Source: Steinernema hermaphroditum (taxonomy: Eukaryota > Nematoda > Chromadorea > Rhabditida > Steinernematidae). From it: a stretch of DNA of 64,000 bases. Location: positions 18,040,653 to 18,104,652 of the forward strand of contig CM059621.1 of NCBI GenBank assembly GCA_030435675.1. Direction: 5' to 3'. Below the pieces are notes generated by a model, which was given only the letters and a program-made list of their open reading frames with translations, was not told the DNA's origin and made no database searches. This document shows positions 10,749 through 23,133 of the stretch, in pieces. Every line of letters starts with the position of its first letter. The first letter of the stretch is position 1. Position numbers and translations under genes: made by a program.

Positions 10749-13700
10749 GTTCAACAAGATCCAATCATAAAAATGCTATGGTACTTTGGAGCAGGAGGGT
10801 CAGATGCAGAGCTTTTGGTATGAGCGGGGGCCCTGCTGTCTCGAACTGAAAGTTTTGCAGGAAACTAAGATAGTCCACAGTAATCCCAACGGGAGTAGGC
10901 GCGTTCGATCAGGCTCGTGCAGTAGAACAAGATCCAATCATAAAAATGCTATGGTACTTTGGAGCAGGAGGGTCAGATGCAGAGCTTTTGGTATGAGCGG
11001 GGGCCCTGCTGTCTCGAATTGAAAGTTTTGCAGGAAACTAAGATAGTCCACAGTAATCCCAACGGGAGTAGGCGCGTTCGATCAGGCTCGTGCAGTTCTA
11101 CAAGATCCAATCATAAAAATGCTATGGTACTTTGGAGCAGGAGGGTCAGATGCAGAGCTTTTGGTATGAGCGGGGGCCCTGCTGTCTCGAATTGAAAGTT
11201 TTGCAGGAAACTAAGATAGTCCACAGTAATCCCAACGGGAGTAGGCGCGTTCGATCAGGCTCGTGCAGTTGAACAAGATCCAATCATAAAAATGCTATGG
11301 TACTTTGGAGCAGGAGGGTCAGATGCAGAGCTTTTGGTATGAGCGGGGGCCCTGCTGTCTCGAATTGAAAGTTTTGCAGGAAACTAAGATAGTCCACAGT
11401 AATCCCAACGGGAGTAGGCGCGTTCGATCAGGCTCGTGCAGTTGAACAAGATCCAATCATAAAAATGCTATGGTACTTTGGAGCAGGAGGGTCAGATGCA
11501 GAGCTTTTGGTATGAGCGGGGGCCCTGCTGTCTCGAACTGAAAGTTTTGCAGGAAACTAAGATAGTCCACAGTAATCCCAACGGGAGTAGGCGCGTTCGA
11601 TCAGGCTCGTGCAGTAGAACAAGATCCAATCATAAAAATGCTATGGTACTTTGGAGCAGGAGGGTCAGATGCAGAGCTTTTGGTATGAGCGGGGGCCCTG
11701 CTGTCTCGAATTGAAAGTTTTGCAGGAAACTAAGATAGTCCACAGTAATCCCAACGGGAGTAGGCGCGTTCGATCAGGCTCGTGCAGTTCTACAAGATCC
11801 AATCATAAAAATGCTATGGTACTTTGGAGCAGGAGGGTCAGATGCAGAGCTTTTGGTATGAGCGGGGGCCCTGCTGTCTCGAACTGAAAGTTTTGCAGGA
11901 AACTAAGATAGTCCACAGTAATCCCAACGGGAGTAGGCGCGTTCGATCAGGCTCGTGCAGTTGTACAAGATCCAATCATAAAAATGCTATGGTACTTTGG
12001 AGCAGGAGGGTCAGATGCAGAGCTTTTGGTATGAGCGGGGGCCCTGCTGTCTCGAATTGAAAGTTTTGCAGGAAACTAAGATAGTCCACAGTAATCCCAA
12101 CGGGAGTAGGCGCGTTCGATCAGGCTCGTGCAGTTAGAACAAGATCCAATCATAAAAATGCTATGGTACTTTGGAGCAGGAGGGTCAGATGCAGAGCTTT
12201 TGGTATGAGCGGGGGCCCTGCTGTCTCGAATTGAAAGTTTTGCAGGAAACTAAGATAGTCCACAGTAATCCCAACGGGAGTAGGCGCGTTCGATCAGGCT
12301 CGTGCAGTTCTACAAGATCCAATCATAAAAATGCTATGGTACTTTGGAGCAGGAGGGTCAGATGCAGAGCTTTTGGTATGAGCGGGGGCCCTGCTGTCTC
12401 GAATTGAAAGTTTTGCAGGAAACTAAGATAGTCCACAGTAATCCCAACGGGAGTAGGCGCGTTCGATCAGGCTCGTGCAGTTCTACAACATCCAATCATA
12501 AAAATGCTATGGTACTTTGGAGCAGGAGGGTCAGATGCAGAGCTTTTGGTATGAGCGGGGGCCCTGCTGTCTCGAACTGAAAGTTTTGCAGGAAACTAAG
12601 ATAGTCCACAGTAATCCCAACGGGAGTAGGCGCGTTCGATCAGGCTCGTGCAGTAGAACAAGATCCAATCATAAAAATGCTATGGTACTTTGGAGCAGGA
12701 GGGTCAGATGCAGAGCTTTTGGTATGAGCGGGGGCCCTGCTGTCTCGAACTGAAAGTTTTGCAGGAAACTAAGATAGTCCACAGTAATCCCAACGGGAGT
12801 AGGCGCGTTCGATCAGGCTCGTGCAGTTGAACAAGATCCAATCATAAAAATGCTATGGTACTTTGGAGCAGGAGGGTCAGATGCAGAGCTTTTGGTATGA
12901 GCGGGGGCCCTGCTGTCTCGAATTGAAAGTTTTGCAGGAAACTAAGATAGTCCACAGTAATCCCAACGGGAGTAGGCGCGTTCGATCAGGCTCGTGCAGT
13001 TCTACAAGATCCAATCATAAAAATGCTATGGTACTTTGGAGCAGGAGGGTCAGATGCAGAGCTTTTGGTATGAGCGGGGGCCCTGCTGTCTCGAACTGAA
13101 AGTTTTGCAGGAAACTAAGATAGTCCACAGTAATCCCAACGGGAGTAGGCGCGTTCGATCAGGCTCGTGCAGTAGAACAAGATTCAATCATAAAAATGCT
13201 ATGGTACTTTGGAGCAGGAGGGTCAGATGCAGAGCTTTTGGTATGAGCGGGGGCCCTGCTGTCTCGAATTGAAAGTTTTGCAGGAAACTAAGATAGTCCA
13301 CAGTAATCCCAACGGGAGTAGGCGCGTTCGATCAGGCTCGTGCAGTTGAACAACATCCAATCATAAAAATGCTATGGTACTTTGGAGCAGGAGGGTCAGA
13401 TGCAGAGCTTTTGGTATGAGCGGGGGCCCTGCTGTCTCGAATTGAAAGTTTTGCAGGAAACTAAGATAGTCCACAGTAATCCCAACGGGAGTAGGCGCGT
13501 TCGATCAGGCTCGTGCAGTTCTACAACATCCAATCATAAAAATGCTATGGTACTTTGGAGCAGGAGGGTCAGATGCAGAGCTTTTGGTATGAGCGGGGGC
13601 CCTGCTGTCTCGAACTGAAAGTTTTGCAGGAAACTAAGATAGTCCACAGTAATCCCAACGGGAGTAGGCGCGTTCGATCAGGCTCGTGCAGTAGAACAAG

Positions 13701-16700
13701 ATCCAATCATAAAAATGCTATGGTACTTTGGAGCAGGAGGGTCAGATGCAGAGCTTTTGGTATGAGCGGGGGCCCTGCTGTCTCGAATTGAAAGTTTTGC
13801 AGGAAACTAAGATAGTCCACAGTAATCCCAACGGGAGTAGGCGCGTTCGATCAGGCTCGTGCAGTTCTACAAGATCCAATCATAAAAATGCTATGGTACT
13901 TTGGAGCAGGAGGGTCAGATGCAGAGCTTTTGGTATGAGCGGGGGCCCTGCTGTCTCGAACTGAAAGTTTTGCAGGAAACTAAGATAGTCCACAGTAATC
14001 CCAACGGGAGTAGGCGCGTTCGATCAGGCTCGTGCAGTAGAACAACATCCAATCATAAAAATGCTATGGTACTTTGGAGCAGGAGGGTCAGATGCAGAGC
14101 TTTTGGTATGAGCGGGGGCCCTGCTGTCTCGAACTGAAAGTTTTGCAGGAAACTAAGATAGTCCACAGTAATCCCAACGGGAGTAGGCGCGTTCGATCAG
14201 GCTCGTGCAGTTCTACAACATCCAATCATAAAAATGCTATGGTACTTTGGAGCAGGAGGGTCAGATGCAGAGCTTTTGGTATGAGCGGGGGCCCTGCTGT
14301 CTCGAATTGAAAGTTTTGCAGGAAACTAAGATAGTCCACAGTAATCCCAACGGGAGTAGGCGCGTTCGATCAGGCTCGTGCAGTAGAACAACATCCAATC
14401 ATAAAAATGCTATGGTACTTTGGAGCAGGAGGGTCAGATGCAGAGCTTTTGGTATGAGCGGGGGCCCTGCTGTCTCGAACTGAAAGTTTTGCAGGAAACT
14501 AAGATAGTCCACAGTAATCCCAACGGGAGTAGGCGCGTTCGATCAGGCTCGTGCAGTAGAACAACATCCAATCATAAAAATGCTATGGTACTTTGGAGCA
14601 GGAGGGTCAGATGCAGAGCTTTTGGTATGAGCGGGGGCCCTGCTGTCTCGAATTGAAAGTTTTGCAGGAAACTAAGATAGTCCACAGTAATCCCAACGGG
14701 AGTAGGCGCGTTCGATCAGGCTCGTGCAGTTGTACAACATCCAATCATAAAAATGCTATGGTACTTTGGAGCAGGAGGGTCAGATGCAGAGCTTTTGGTA
14801 TGAGCGGGGGCCCTGCTGTCTCGAACTGAAAGTTTTGCAGGAAACTAAGATAGTCCACAGTAATCCCAACGGGAGTAGGCGCGTTCGATCAGGCTCGTGC
14901 AGTAGAACAAGATCCAATCATAAAAATGCTATGGTACTTTGGAGCAGGAGGGTCAGATGCAGAGCTTTTGGTATGAGCGGGGGCCCTGCTGTCTCGAACT
15001 GAAAGTTTTGCAGGAAACTAAGATAGTCCACAGTAATCCCAACGGGAGTAGGCGCGTTCGATCAGGCTCGTGCAGTAGAACAAGATCCAATCATAAAAAT
15101 GCTATGGTACTTTGGAGCAGGAGGGTCAGATGCAGAGCTTTTGGTATGAGCGGGGGCCCTGCTGTCTCGAATTGAAAGTTTTGCAGGAAACTAAGATAGT
15201 CCACAGTAATCCCAACGGGAGTAGGCGCGTTCGATCAGGCTCGTGCAGTAGAACAACATCCAATCATAAAAATGCTATGGTACTTTGGAGCAGGAGGGTC
15301 AGATGCAGAGCTTTTGGTATGAGCGGGGGCCCTGCTGTCTCGAACTGAAAGTTTTGCAGGAAACTAAGATAGTCCACAGTAATCCCAACGGGAGTAGGCG
15401 CGTTCGATCAGGCTCGTGCAGTTCTACAACATCCAATCATAAAAATGCTATGGTACTTTGGAGCAGGAGGGTCAGATGCAGAGCTTTTGGTATGAGCGGG
15501 GGCCCTGCTGTCTCGAACTGAAAGTTTTGCAGGAAACTAAGATAGTCCACAGTAATCCCAACGGGAGTAGGCGCGTTCGATCAGGCTCGTGCAGTTCTAC
15601 AACATCCAATCATAAAAATGCTATGGTACTTTGGAGCAGGAGGGTCAGATGCAGAGCTTTTGGTATGAGCGGGGGCCCTGCTGTCTCGAACTGAAAGTTT
15701 TGCAGGAAACTAAGATAGTCCACAGTAATCCCAACGGGAGTAGGCGCGTTCGATCAGGCTCGTGCAGTTCTACAACATCCAATCATAAAAATGCTATGGT
15801 ACTTTGGAGCAGGAGGGTCAGATGCAGAGCTTTTGGTATGAGCGGGGGCCCTGCTGTCTCGAACTGAAAGTTTTGCAGGAAACTAAGATAGTCCACAGTA
15901 ATCCCAACGGGAGTAGGCGCGTTCGATCAGGCTCGTGCAGTAGAACAAGATCCAATCATAAAAATGCTATGGTACTTTGGAGCAGGAGGGTCAGATGCAG
16001 AGCTTTTGGTATGAGCGGGGGCCCTGCTGTCTCGAACTGAAAGTTTTGCAGGAAACTAAGATAGTCCACAGTAATCCCAACGGGAGTAGGCGCGTTCGAT
16101 CAGGCTCGTGCAGTAGAACAAGATCCAATCATAAAAATGCTATGGTACTTTGGAGCAGGAGGGTCAGATGCAGAGCTTTTGGTATGAGCGGGGGCCCTGC
16201 TGTCTCGAACTGAAAGTTTTGCAGGAAACTAAGATAGTCCACAGTAATCCCAACGGGAGTAGGCGCGTTCGATCAGGCTCGTGCAGTTCTACAACATCCA
16301 ATCATAAAAATGCTATGGTACTTTGGAGCAGGAGGGTCAGATGCAGAGCTTTTGGTATGAGCGGGGGCCCTGCTGTCTCGAACTGAAAGTTTTGCAGGAA
16401 ACTAAGATAGTCCACAGTAATCCCAACGGGAGTAGGCGCGTTCGATCAGGCTCGTGCAGTAGAACAAGATCCAATCATAAAAATGCTATGGTACTTTGGA
16501 GCAGGAGGGTCAGATGCAGAGCTTTTGGTATGAGCGGGGGCCCTGCTGTCTCGAACTGAAAGTTTTGCAGGAAACTAAGATAGTCCACAGTAATCCCAAC
16601 GGGAGTAGGCGCGTTCGATCAGGCTCGTGCAGTTCTACAACATCCAATCATAAAAATGCTATGGTACTTTGGAGCAGGAGGGTCAGATGCAGAGCTTTTG

Positions 16701-17919
16701 GTATGAGCGGGGGCCCTGCTGTCTCGAATTGAAAGTTTTGCAGGAAACTAAGATAGTCCACAGTAATCCCAACGGGAGTAGGCGCGTTCGATCAGGCTCG
16801 TGCAGTTCTACAACATCCAATCATAAAAATGCTATGGTACTTTGGAGCAGGAGGGTCAGATGCAGAGCTTTTGGTATGAGCGGGGGCCCTGCTGTCTCGA
16901 ACTGAAAGTTTTGCAGGAAACTAAGATAGTCCACAGTAATCCCAACGGGAGTAGGCGCGTTCGATCAGGCTCGTGCAGTAGAACAAGATTCAATCATAAA
17001 AATGCTATGGTACTTTGGAGCAGGAGGGTCAGATGCAGAGCTTTTGGTATGAGCGGGGGCCCTGCTGTCTCGAACTGAAAGTTTTGCAGGAAACTAAGAT
17101 AGTCCACAGTAATCCCAACGGGAGTAGGCGCGTTCGATCAGGCTCGTGCAGTAGAACAACATCCAATCATAAAAATGCTATGGTACTTTGGAGCAGGAGG
17201 GTCAGATGCAGAGCTTTTGGTATGAGCGGGGGCCCTGCTGTCTCGAATTGAAAGTTTTGCAGGAAACTAAGATAGTCCACAGTAATCCCAACGGGAGTAG
17301 GCGCGTTCGATCAGGCTCGTGCAGTTCTACAACATCCAATCATAAAAATGCTATGGTACTTTGGAGCAGGAGGGTCAGATGCAGAGCTTTTGGTATGAGC
17401 GGGGGCCCTGCTGTCTCGAACTGAAAGTTTTGCAGGAAACTAAGATAGTCCACAGTAATCCCAACGGGAGTAGGCGCGTTCGATCAGGCTCGTGCAGTAG
17501 AACAAGATCCAATCATAAAAATGCTATGGTACTTTGGAGCAGGAGGGTCAGATGCAGAGCTTTTGGTATGAGCGGGGGCCCTGCTGTCTCGAATTGAAAG
17601 TTTTGCAGGAAACTAAGATAGTCCACAGTAATCCCAACGGGAGTAGGCGCGTTCGATCAGGCTCGTGCAGTTCTACAACATCCAATCATAAAAATGCTAT
17701 GGTACTTTGGAGCAGGAGGGTCAGATGCAGAGCTTTTGGTATGAGCGGGGGCCCTGCTGTCTCGAATTGAAAGTTTTGCAGGAAACTAAGATAGTCCACA
17801 GTAATCCCAACGGGAGTAGGCGCGTTCGATCAGGCTCGTGCAGTAGAACAAAATCCAATCATAAAAATGCTATGGTACTTTGGAGCAGGAGGGTCAGATG
17901 CAGAGCTTTTGGTATGAGC

Positions 17920-18030
17920 GGGGGCCGGGCCCTGCTGTCTCGAATTGAAAGTTTTGCAGGAAACTAAGATAGTCCACAGTAATCCCAACGGGAGTAGGCG
18001 CGTTCGATCAGGCTCGTGCAGTTCTAGAAC
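17920..18030 (+). repeat. Monomer with a 5-bp G/C insertion and a hybrid trinucleotide site
   Basis: The G-rich site reads gcgggggccgggccctg, 5 bp longer than normal, inside the GGGCCC dyad. About 100 bp further on, the trinucleotide site reads cagttctagaacaag, 3 bp longer than either parent form. It looks like the start of the ttctac type joined to the end of the tagaac type, so it is probably a recombination or conversion product between two monomer classes. Confidence 0.8.
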
Positions 18031-18060
18031 AAGATCCAATCATAAAAATGCTATGGTACT

Positions 18061-19335
18061 TTGGAGCAGGAGGGTCAGATGCAGAGCTTTTGGTATGAGC
18101 AAGGGCCCTGCTGTCTCGAATTGAAAGTTTTGCAGGAAACTAAGATAGTCCACAGTAATCCCAACGGGAGTAGGCGCGTTCGATCAGGCTCGTGCAGTAG
18201 AACAAGATTCAATCATAAAAATGCTATGGTACTTTGGAGCAGGAGGGTCAGATGCAGAGCTTTTGGTATGAGCGGGGGCCCTGCTGTCTCGAACTGAAAG
18301 TTTTGCAGGAAACTAAGATAGTCCACAGTAATCCCAACGGGAGTAGGCGCGTTCGATCAGGCTCGTGCAGTAGAACAACATCCAATCATAAAAATGCTAT
18401 GGTACTTTGGAGCAGGAGGGTCAGATGCAGAGCTTTTGGTATGAGCGGGGGCCCTGCTGTCTCGAATTGAAAGTTTTGCAGGAAACTAAGATAGTCCACA
18501 GTAATCCCAACGGGAGTAGGCGCGTTCGATCAGGCTCGTGCAGTTCTACAACATCCAATCATAAAAATGCTATGGTACTTTGGAGCAGGAGGGTCAGATG
18601 CAGAGCTTTTGGTATGAGCGGGGGCCCTGCTGTCTCGAACTGAAAGTTTTGCAGGAAACTAAGATAGTCCACAGTAATCCCAACGGGAGTAGGCGCGTTC
18701 GATCAGGCTCGTGCAGTAGAACAAGATTCAATCATAAAAATGCTATGGTACTTTGGAGCAGGAGGGTCAGATGCAGAGCTTTTGGTATGAGCGGGGGCCC
18801 TGCTGTCTCGAACTGAAAGTTTTGCAGGAAACTAAGATAGTCCACAGTAATCCCAACGGGAGTAGGCGCGTTCGATCAGGCTCGTGCAGTAGAACAACAT
18901 CCAATCATAAAAATGCTATGGTACTTTGGAGCAGGAGGGTCAGATGCAGAGCTTTTGGTATGAGCGGGGGCCCTGCTGTCTCGAATTGAAAGTTTTGCAG
19001 GAAACTAAGATAGTCCACAGTAATCCCAACGGGAGTAGGCGCGTTCGATCAGGCTCGTGCAGTTCTACAACATCCAATCATAAAAATGCTATGGTACTTT
19101 GGAGCAGGAGGGTCAGATGCAGAGCTTTTGGTATGAGCGGGGGCCCTGCTGTCTCGAACTGAAAGTTTTGCAGGAAACTAAGATAGTCCACAGTAATCCC
19201 AACGGGAGTAGGCGCGTTCGATCAGGCTCGTGCAGTAGAACAAGATTCAATCATAAAAATGCTATGGTACTTTGGAGCAGGAGGGTCAGATGCAGAGCTT
19301 TTGGTATGAGCGGGGGCCCTGCTGTCTCGAACTGA
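18061..19335 (+). repeat. Second three-monomer higher-order repeat block
   Basis: Monomers cycle in the order gtagaacaagattc, gtagaacaacatcc, gttctacaacatcc, then the same again, for more than two cycles of 519 bp. The next cycle starts at about 19210 but has gtagaacaaaatcc at its second place, and this pattern continues to about 19800. The class order differs from the 7.6-10.7 kb block, so the two blocks arose by separate amplifications. Confidence 0.8.
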
Positions 19336-20062
19336 AAGTTTTGCAGGAAACTAAGATAGTCCACAGTAATCCCAACGGGAGTAGGCGCGTTCGATCAGGC
19401 TCGTGCAGTAGAACAAAATCCAATCATAAAAATGCTATGGTACTTTGGAGCAGGAGGGTCAGATGCAGAGCTTTTGGTATGAGCGGGGGCCCTGCTGTCT
19501 CGAATTGAAAGTTTTGCAGGAAACTAAGATAGTCCACAGTAATCCCAACGGGAGTAGGCGCGTTCGATCAGGCTCGTGCAGTTCTACAACATCCAATCAT
19601 AAAAATGCTATGGTACTTTGGAGCAGGAGGGTCAGATGCAGAGCTTTTGGTATGAGCGGGGGCCCTGCTGTCTCGAACTGAAAGTTTTGCAGGAAACTAA
19701 GATAGTCCACAGTAATCCCAACGGGAGTAGGCGCGTTCGATCAGGCTCGTGCAGTAGAACAAAATCCAATCATAAAAATGCTATGGTACTTTGGAGCAGT
19801 AGGGTCAGATGCAGAGCTTTTGGTATGAGCGGGGGCCCTGCTGTCTCGAATTGAAAGTTTTGCAGGAAACTAAGATAGTCCACAGTAATCCCAACGGGAG
19901 TAGGCGCGTTCGATCAGGCTCGTGCAGTTCTACAACATCCAATCATAAAAATGCTATGGTACTTTGGAGCAGGAGGGTCAGATGCAGAGCTTTTGGTATG
20001 AGCGGGGGCCCTGCTGTCTCGAACTGAAAGTTTTGCAGGAAACTAAGATAGTCCACAGTAAT

Positions 20063-21808
20063 CCCAACGGGAATAGGCGCGTTTGATCAGGCTCGTGCAG
20101 TTCTACAAGATTCAATCATAAAAATGCTATGGTACTTTGGAGCAGGAGGGTCAGATGCAGAGCTTTTGGTATGAGCAAGGGCCCTGCTGTCTCGAATAGA
20201 AAGTTTTGCAGGAAACTAAGATAGTCCACAGTAAATCCAGCGGGAGTAGGCGCGTTCGATCAGGCTCGTGCAGTAGAACAAGATTCAATCATAAAAATGC
20301 TATGGTACTTTGGAGCAGTAGGGTCAGATGCAGAGCTTTTGGTATGAGCGGGGGCCCTGCTGTCTCGAATTGAAAGTTTTGCAGGAAAGTAAGATAGTCC
20401 ACAGTAATCCCAACGGGAGTAGGCGCGTTCGATCAGGCTCGTGCAGTTCTACAACATCCAATCATAAAAATGCTATGGTACTTTGGAGCAGGAGGGTCAG
20501 ATGCAGAGCTTTTGGTATGAGCGGGGGCCCTGCTGTCTCGAACTGAAAGTTTTGCAGGAAACTAAGATAGTCCACAGTAATCCCAACGGGAGTAGGCGCG
20601 TTCGATCAGGCTCGTGCAGTAGAACAAGATTCAATCATAAAAATGCTATGGTACTTTGGAGCAGGAGGGTCAGATGCAGAGCTTTTGGTATGAGCGGGGG
20701 CCCTGCTGTCTCGAATTGAAAGTTTTGCAGGAAACTAAGATAGTCCACAGTAATCCCAACGGGAGTAGGCGCGTTCGATCAGGCTCGTGCAGTTCTACAA
20801 CATCCAATCATAAAAATGCTATGGTACTTTGGAGCAGGAGGGTCAGATGCAGAGCTTTTGGTATGAGCGGGGGCCCTGCTGTCTCGAACTGAAAGTTTTG
20901 CAGGAAACTAAGATAGTCCACAGTAATCCCAACGGGAGTAGGCGCGTTCGATCAGGCTCGTGCAGTAGAACAAAATCCAATCATAAAAATGCTATGGTAC
21001 TTTGGAGCAGTAGGGTCAGATGCAGAGCTTTTGGTATGAGCGGGGGCCCTGCTGCAAGGGCCCTGCTGTCTCGAATTGAAAGTTTTGCAGGAAACTAAGA
21101 TAGTCCACAGTAATCCCAACGGGAGTAGGCGCGTTCGATCAGGCTCGTGCAGTTCTACAACATCCAATCATAAAAATGCTATGGTACTTTGGAGCAGGAG
21201 GGTCAGATGCAGAGCTTTTGGTATGAGCGGGGGCCCTGCTGTCTCGAACTGAAAGTTTTGCAGGAAACTAAGATAGTCCACAGTAAATCCAGCGGGAGTA
21301 GGCGCGTTCGATCAGGCTCGTGCAGTTCTACAAGATCCAATCATAAAAATGCTATGGTACTTTGGAGCAGGAGGGTCAGATGCAGAGCTTTTGGTATGAG
21401 CAAGGGCCCTGCTGTCTCGAATTGTAAGTTTTGCAGGAAACTAAGATAGTCCACAGTAATCCCAACGGGAATAGGCGCGTTTGATCACGCTCGTGCAGTT
21501 CTACAAGATCCAATCATAAAAATACTATGGTACTTTGGAGCAGGAGGGTCAGATGCAGAGCTTTTGGTATGAGCATTGGCCCTGCTGTCTCGAATTGAAA
21601 GTTTTGCAGGAAACTAAGATAGTCCACAGTAATCCCAACGGGAATAGGCGCGTTTGATCAGGCTCGTGCAGTTCTACAAGATCCAATCATAAAAATGATA
21701 TGGTACTTTGGAGCAGAAGGGTCAGATGCAGAGCTTTTGGTATGAACAAGGCCTCAACTGTCTCGAATTGAAAGTTTTGCAGGAAACTAAGATAGTCCAC
21801 AGTAAATA
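20063..21808 (+). repeat. 173-bp satellite array, complex subfamily, left of first transposon
   Basis: About ten + monomers. This is where aataggcgcgtttgatc and aaatccagcggg variants first appear; both are absent from segments A and B apart from single cases. Near 21053 a monomer carries a 14-bp insertion that repeats gcaagggccctgct. The last monomers have rare marks: ttgtaag (21422), gatcacgctcg (21484), gagcattggccc (21573), aaaatgatatgg (21695) and gagcagaagg (21711). The same marks reappear inverted to the right of the second transposon copy at 51309-51840. Confidence 0.95.
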
Positions 21809-21836
21809 CAGGGTGGCGCATAAATACTGTAAGTGG
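21809..21836. repeat. Terminal inverted repeat, left end of transposon copy 1
   Basis: 28 bp matching the reverse complement of 23106-23133. TA at 21807-21808 is the target duplication. Confidence 0.95.
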
Positions 21837-21845
21837 AAAAACTGC

Positions 21846-22973
21846 TCATAACTTTTCATTTACGACAAGGAAACAAAATGAATTCATAACTGTAAGATTG
21901 GCGAGGAAATTCTGTACAACATACTTGAACTCTGTTCGAAATGCCCTCCTCGACAGTTTGATTAAGGCGTTCAGACGATTCTGGAAATTCTTCAGGATTC
22001 CCGCGGTGACTTTTGGCATGATTTCCTTCCAAGCGGTCTTCAGAGAGCGCTCCAGGGAATTCACACTATCGTGGCTTGTAGCGCATACGTTTGTCTCTAG
22101 GACTGACCAAACAGCGAAGTCGAGAGGGTTGAGGACCGGAGAGTTCCGCAGCCAAATATCTTTCCTCTTGACCCAACATCCTTCCTTCACATGGTTGGCT
22201 GTGACGAGACAAGGGTATTCTTGACTCCATGGCCAGGCGTCCAGTCCTGCTGAAACGTCCATGCGGTGTTGAGGGACAGAGCTAGGGCCCAGGATTTCAC
22301 CACGCCGTTCAGAACCAGGTTTCGGCAGTTCTCGCCATGGCAGGTCACCTTTTTTTTCATTGGCGTCGAAGAAAACGAGCTCTACGTTCCCAAGTCCAGA
22401 AACCCCGGCCCAAACCATGATGGACTTTGGGAAATGGCTCTTTTCGATGGTGACGTTGCGGGGAGAGCCTTTCGGAAGACGTTCACAGTGATCCCGGGTG
22501 TTTCGCACCGGATCAACGATGAAAATCTTCTCATCCGAGAACAGGATTTTCTGGATGCTCCCTCCGCGGACTTCGACCTTTATCTTCCGACACTTGTCCT
22601 GTCTTACGGCTTTCATTTTGATCGTCCAAGAGCTAGCTGTATGTCATCTTGTAGGAGTCGAGTCCGCGATTTTCTTTTCACAAATTTTCTCTGCGATCCC
22701 TCAATGACTCCCTGTTATTCGACCAGTTTTCTTATGGATATGACCAGATTCTGCTTGATCTTGTTCCAAATGGCTTCTGTGGTCCTTGCTGTTTTGGACT
22801 GTTCTCGGTCTTCCACTTATTTGGCAAACAGTGATTCCTCCTGTCTCTTGAAAGTGTTCGACAAAACTCTGGACTTGAAAAAAATGGAATTTCCTTAACT
22901 TTTCAATTTCCGGAATCGGCATTCCACACTTTTAATCAGCGATGGTAGCAAAACGGTCATTTTGGGACACCAT
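21846..22973 (-). pseudogene. Tc1/mariner transposase pseudogene (copy 1)
   Basis: A cut-and-paste transposase, broken in several places. The likely start is the ATG at 22973-22971; it opens MVSQNDRFATIAD and meets a stop. The same frame continues with MPIPEIEK, FVEHFQETG and SGRPRT, the first paired-like helix-turn-helix and the GRPR linker. The frame then shifts into a second HTH-like stretch with further stops. The catalytic part starts at 22616 with a 256-codon open frame. The first aspartate is in LFSDEKIF (codon about 22533-22535), followed by SIMVWAGV. The second aspartate, in FQQDWTPGH (codon 22244-22246), is in another frame, and the third is in LNPLDFAVWSVLE. The usual SPDLNP reads SPVLNP. 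At least three frame disruptions are needed to connect the domains. The 256-codon frame is therefore not a functional protein, although its ends are real transposase. Confidence 0.9.
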
Positions 22974-23105
22974 TTTGTCGAAGGGGCAAGGAGAAAAATA
23001 ACAGGGGAAACAGTAATCCTAGATCAAAAAAGAACGAGGAACACGAATATAACAACAGAAGTGGTACAAAAAGGCGAAAAAGCAGGACAAATTGAAAAGT
23101 TTGAC

Positions 23106-23133
23106 CCACTTACAGTATTTATGCGCCACCCTG
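23106..23133. repeat. Terminal inverted repeat, right end of transposon copy 1
   Basis: 28 bp pairing with 21809-21836. TA at 23134-23135 completes the target duplication. Confidence 0.95.

Larger units (their letters stand above)
6244..20062 (+). repeat. 173-bp satellite array, mixed subfamily with higher-order structure (segment B)
   Basis: About 80 monomers in + orientation. Compared with segment A the G-rich site is nearly fixed as gcgggggccc, and the second variable site is fixed as aatcccaacgggag. Diversity is instead in the trinucleotide (TCT, AGA, TGA, TCA, TGT), in aacatcc versus aagatcc/aagattc, and in ctcgaactg versus ctcgaattg. Monomer classes recur every three or four units, so part of the segment is a higher-order repeat. 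The ctcgaactg variant first appears near 6516 and does not occur in segment A. A 1-bp insertion (cagttagaac) lies near 12134. Confidence 0.95.
21809..23133 (-). mobile_element. Tc1/mariner-type DNA transposon, copy 1 (1325 bp, defective)
   Basis: The element is bounded by 28-bp inverted repeats that begin CAGGGTGGCGCATAAATAC and is flanked on both sides by TA, the target duplication of the Tc1/mariner superfamily. It interrupts a monomer of the aaatatagcggg type: gtaaaTA on the left, TAtagcggg on the right. The transposase remnant reads on the minus strand. The near-identical inverted copy at 49982-51308 sits in the same site in the same monomer type, so the two are one insertion that was later duplicated. 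By eye I find one substitution and one 2-bp indel between them. Confidence 0.95.

Noticed and set aside
1..21808. CRISPR array
   Set aside because: Repeats are regularly spaced, but there are no unique spacers: the whole 173-bp period is repeated at high identity. No cas genes are present.
22266..22898. 210-codon plus-strand open frame within the transposon
   Set aside because: It lies antisense to the transposase remnant, whose motifs (HTH, GRPR, FSDEK, NPLD) are on the minus strand. The mirror copy shows the corresponding shadow broken by the 2-bp indel.
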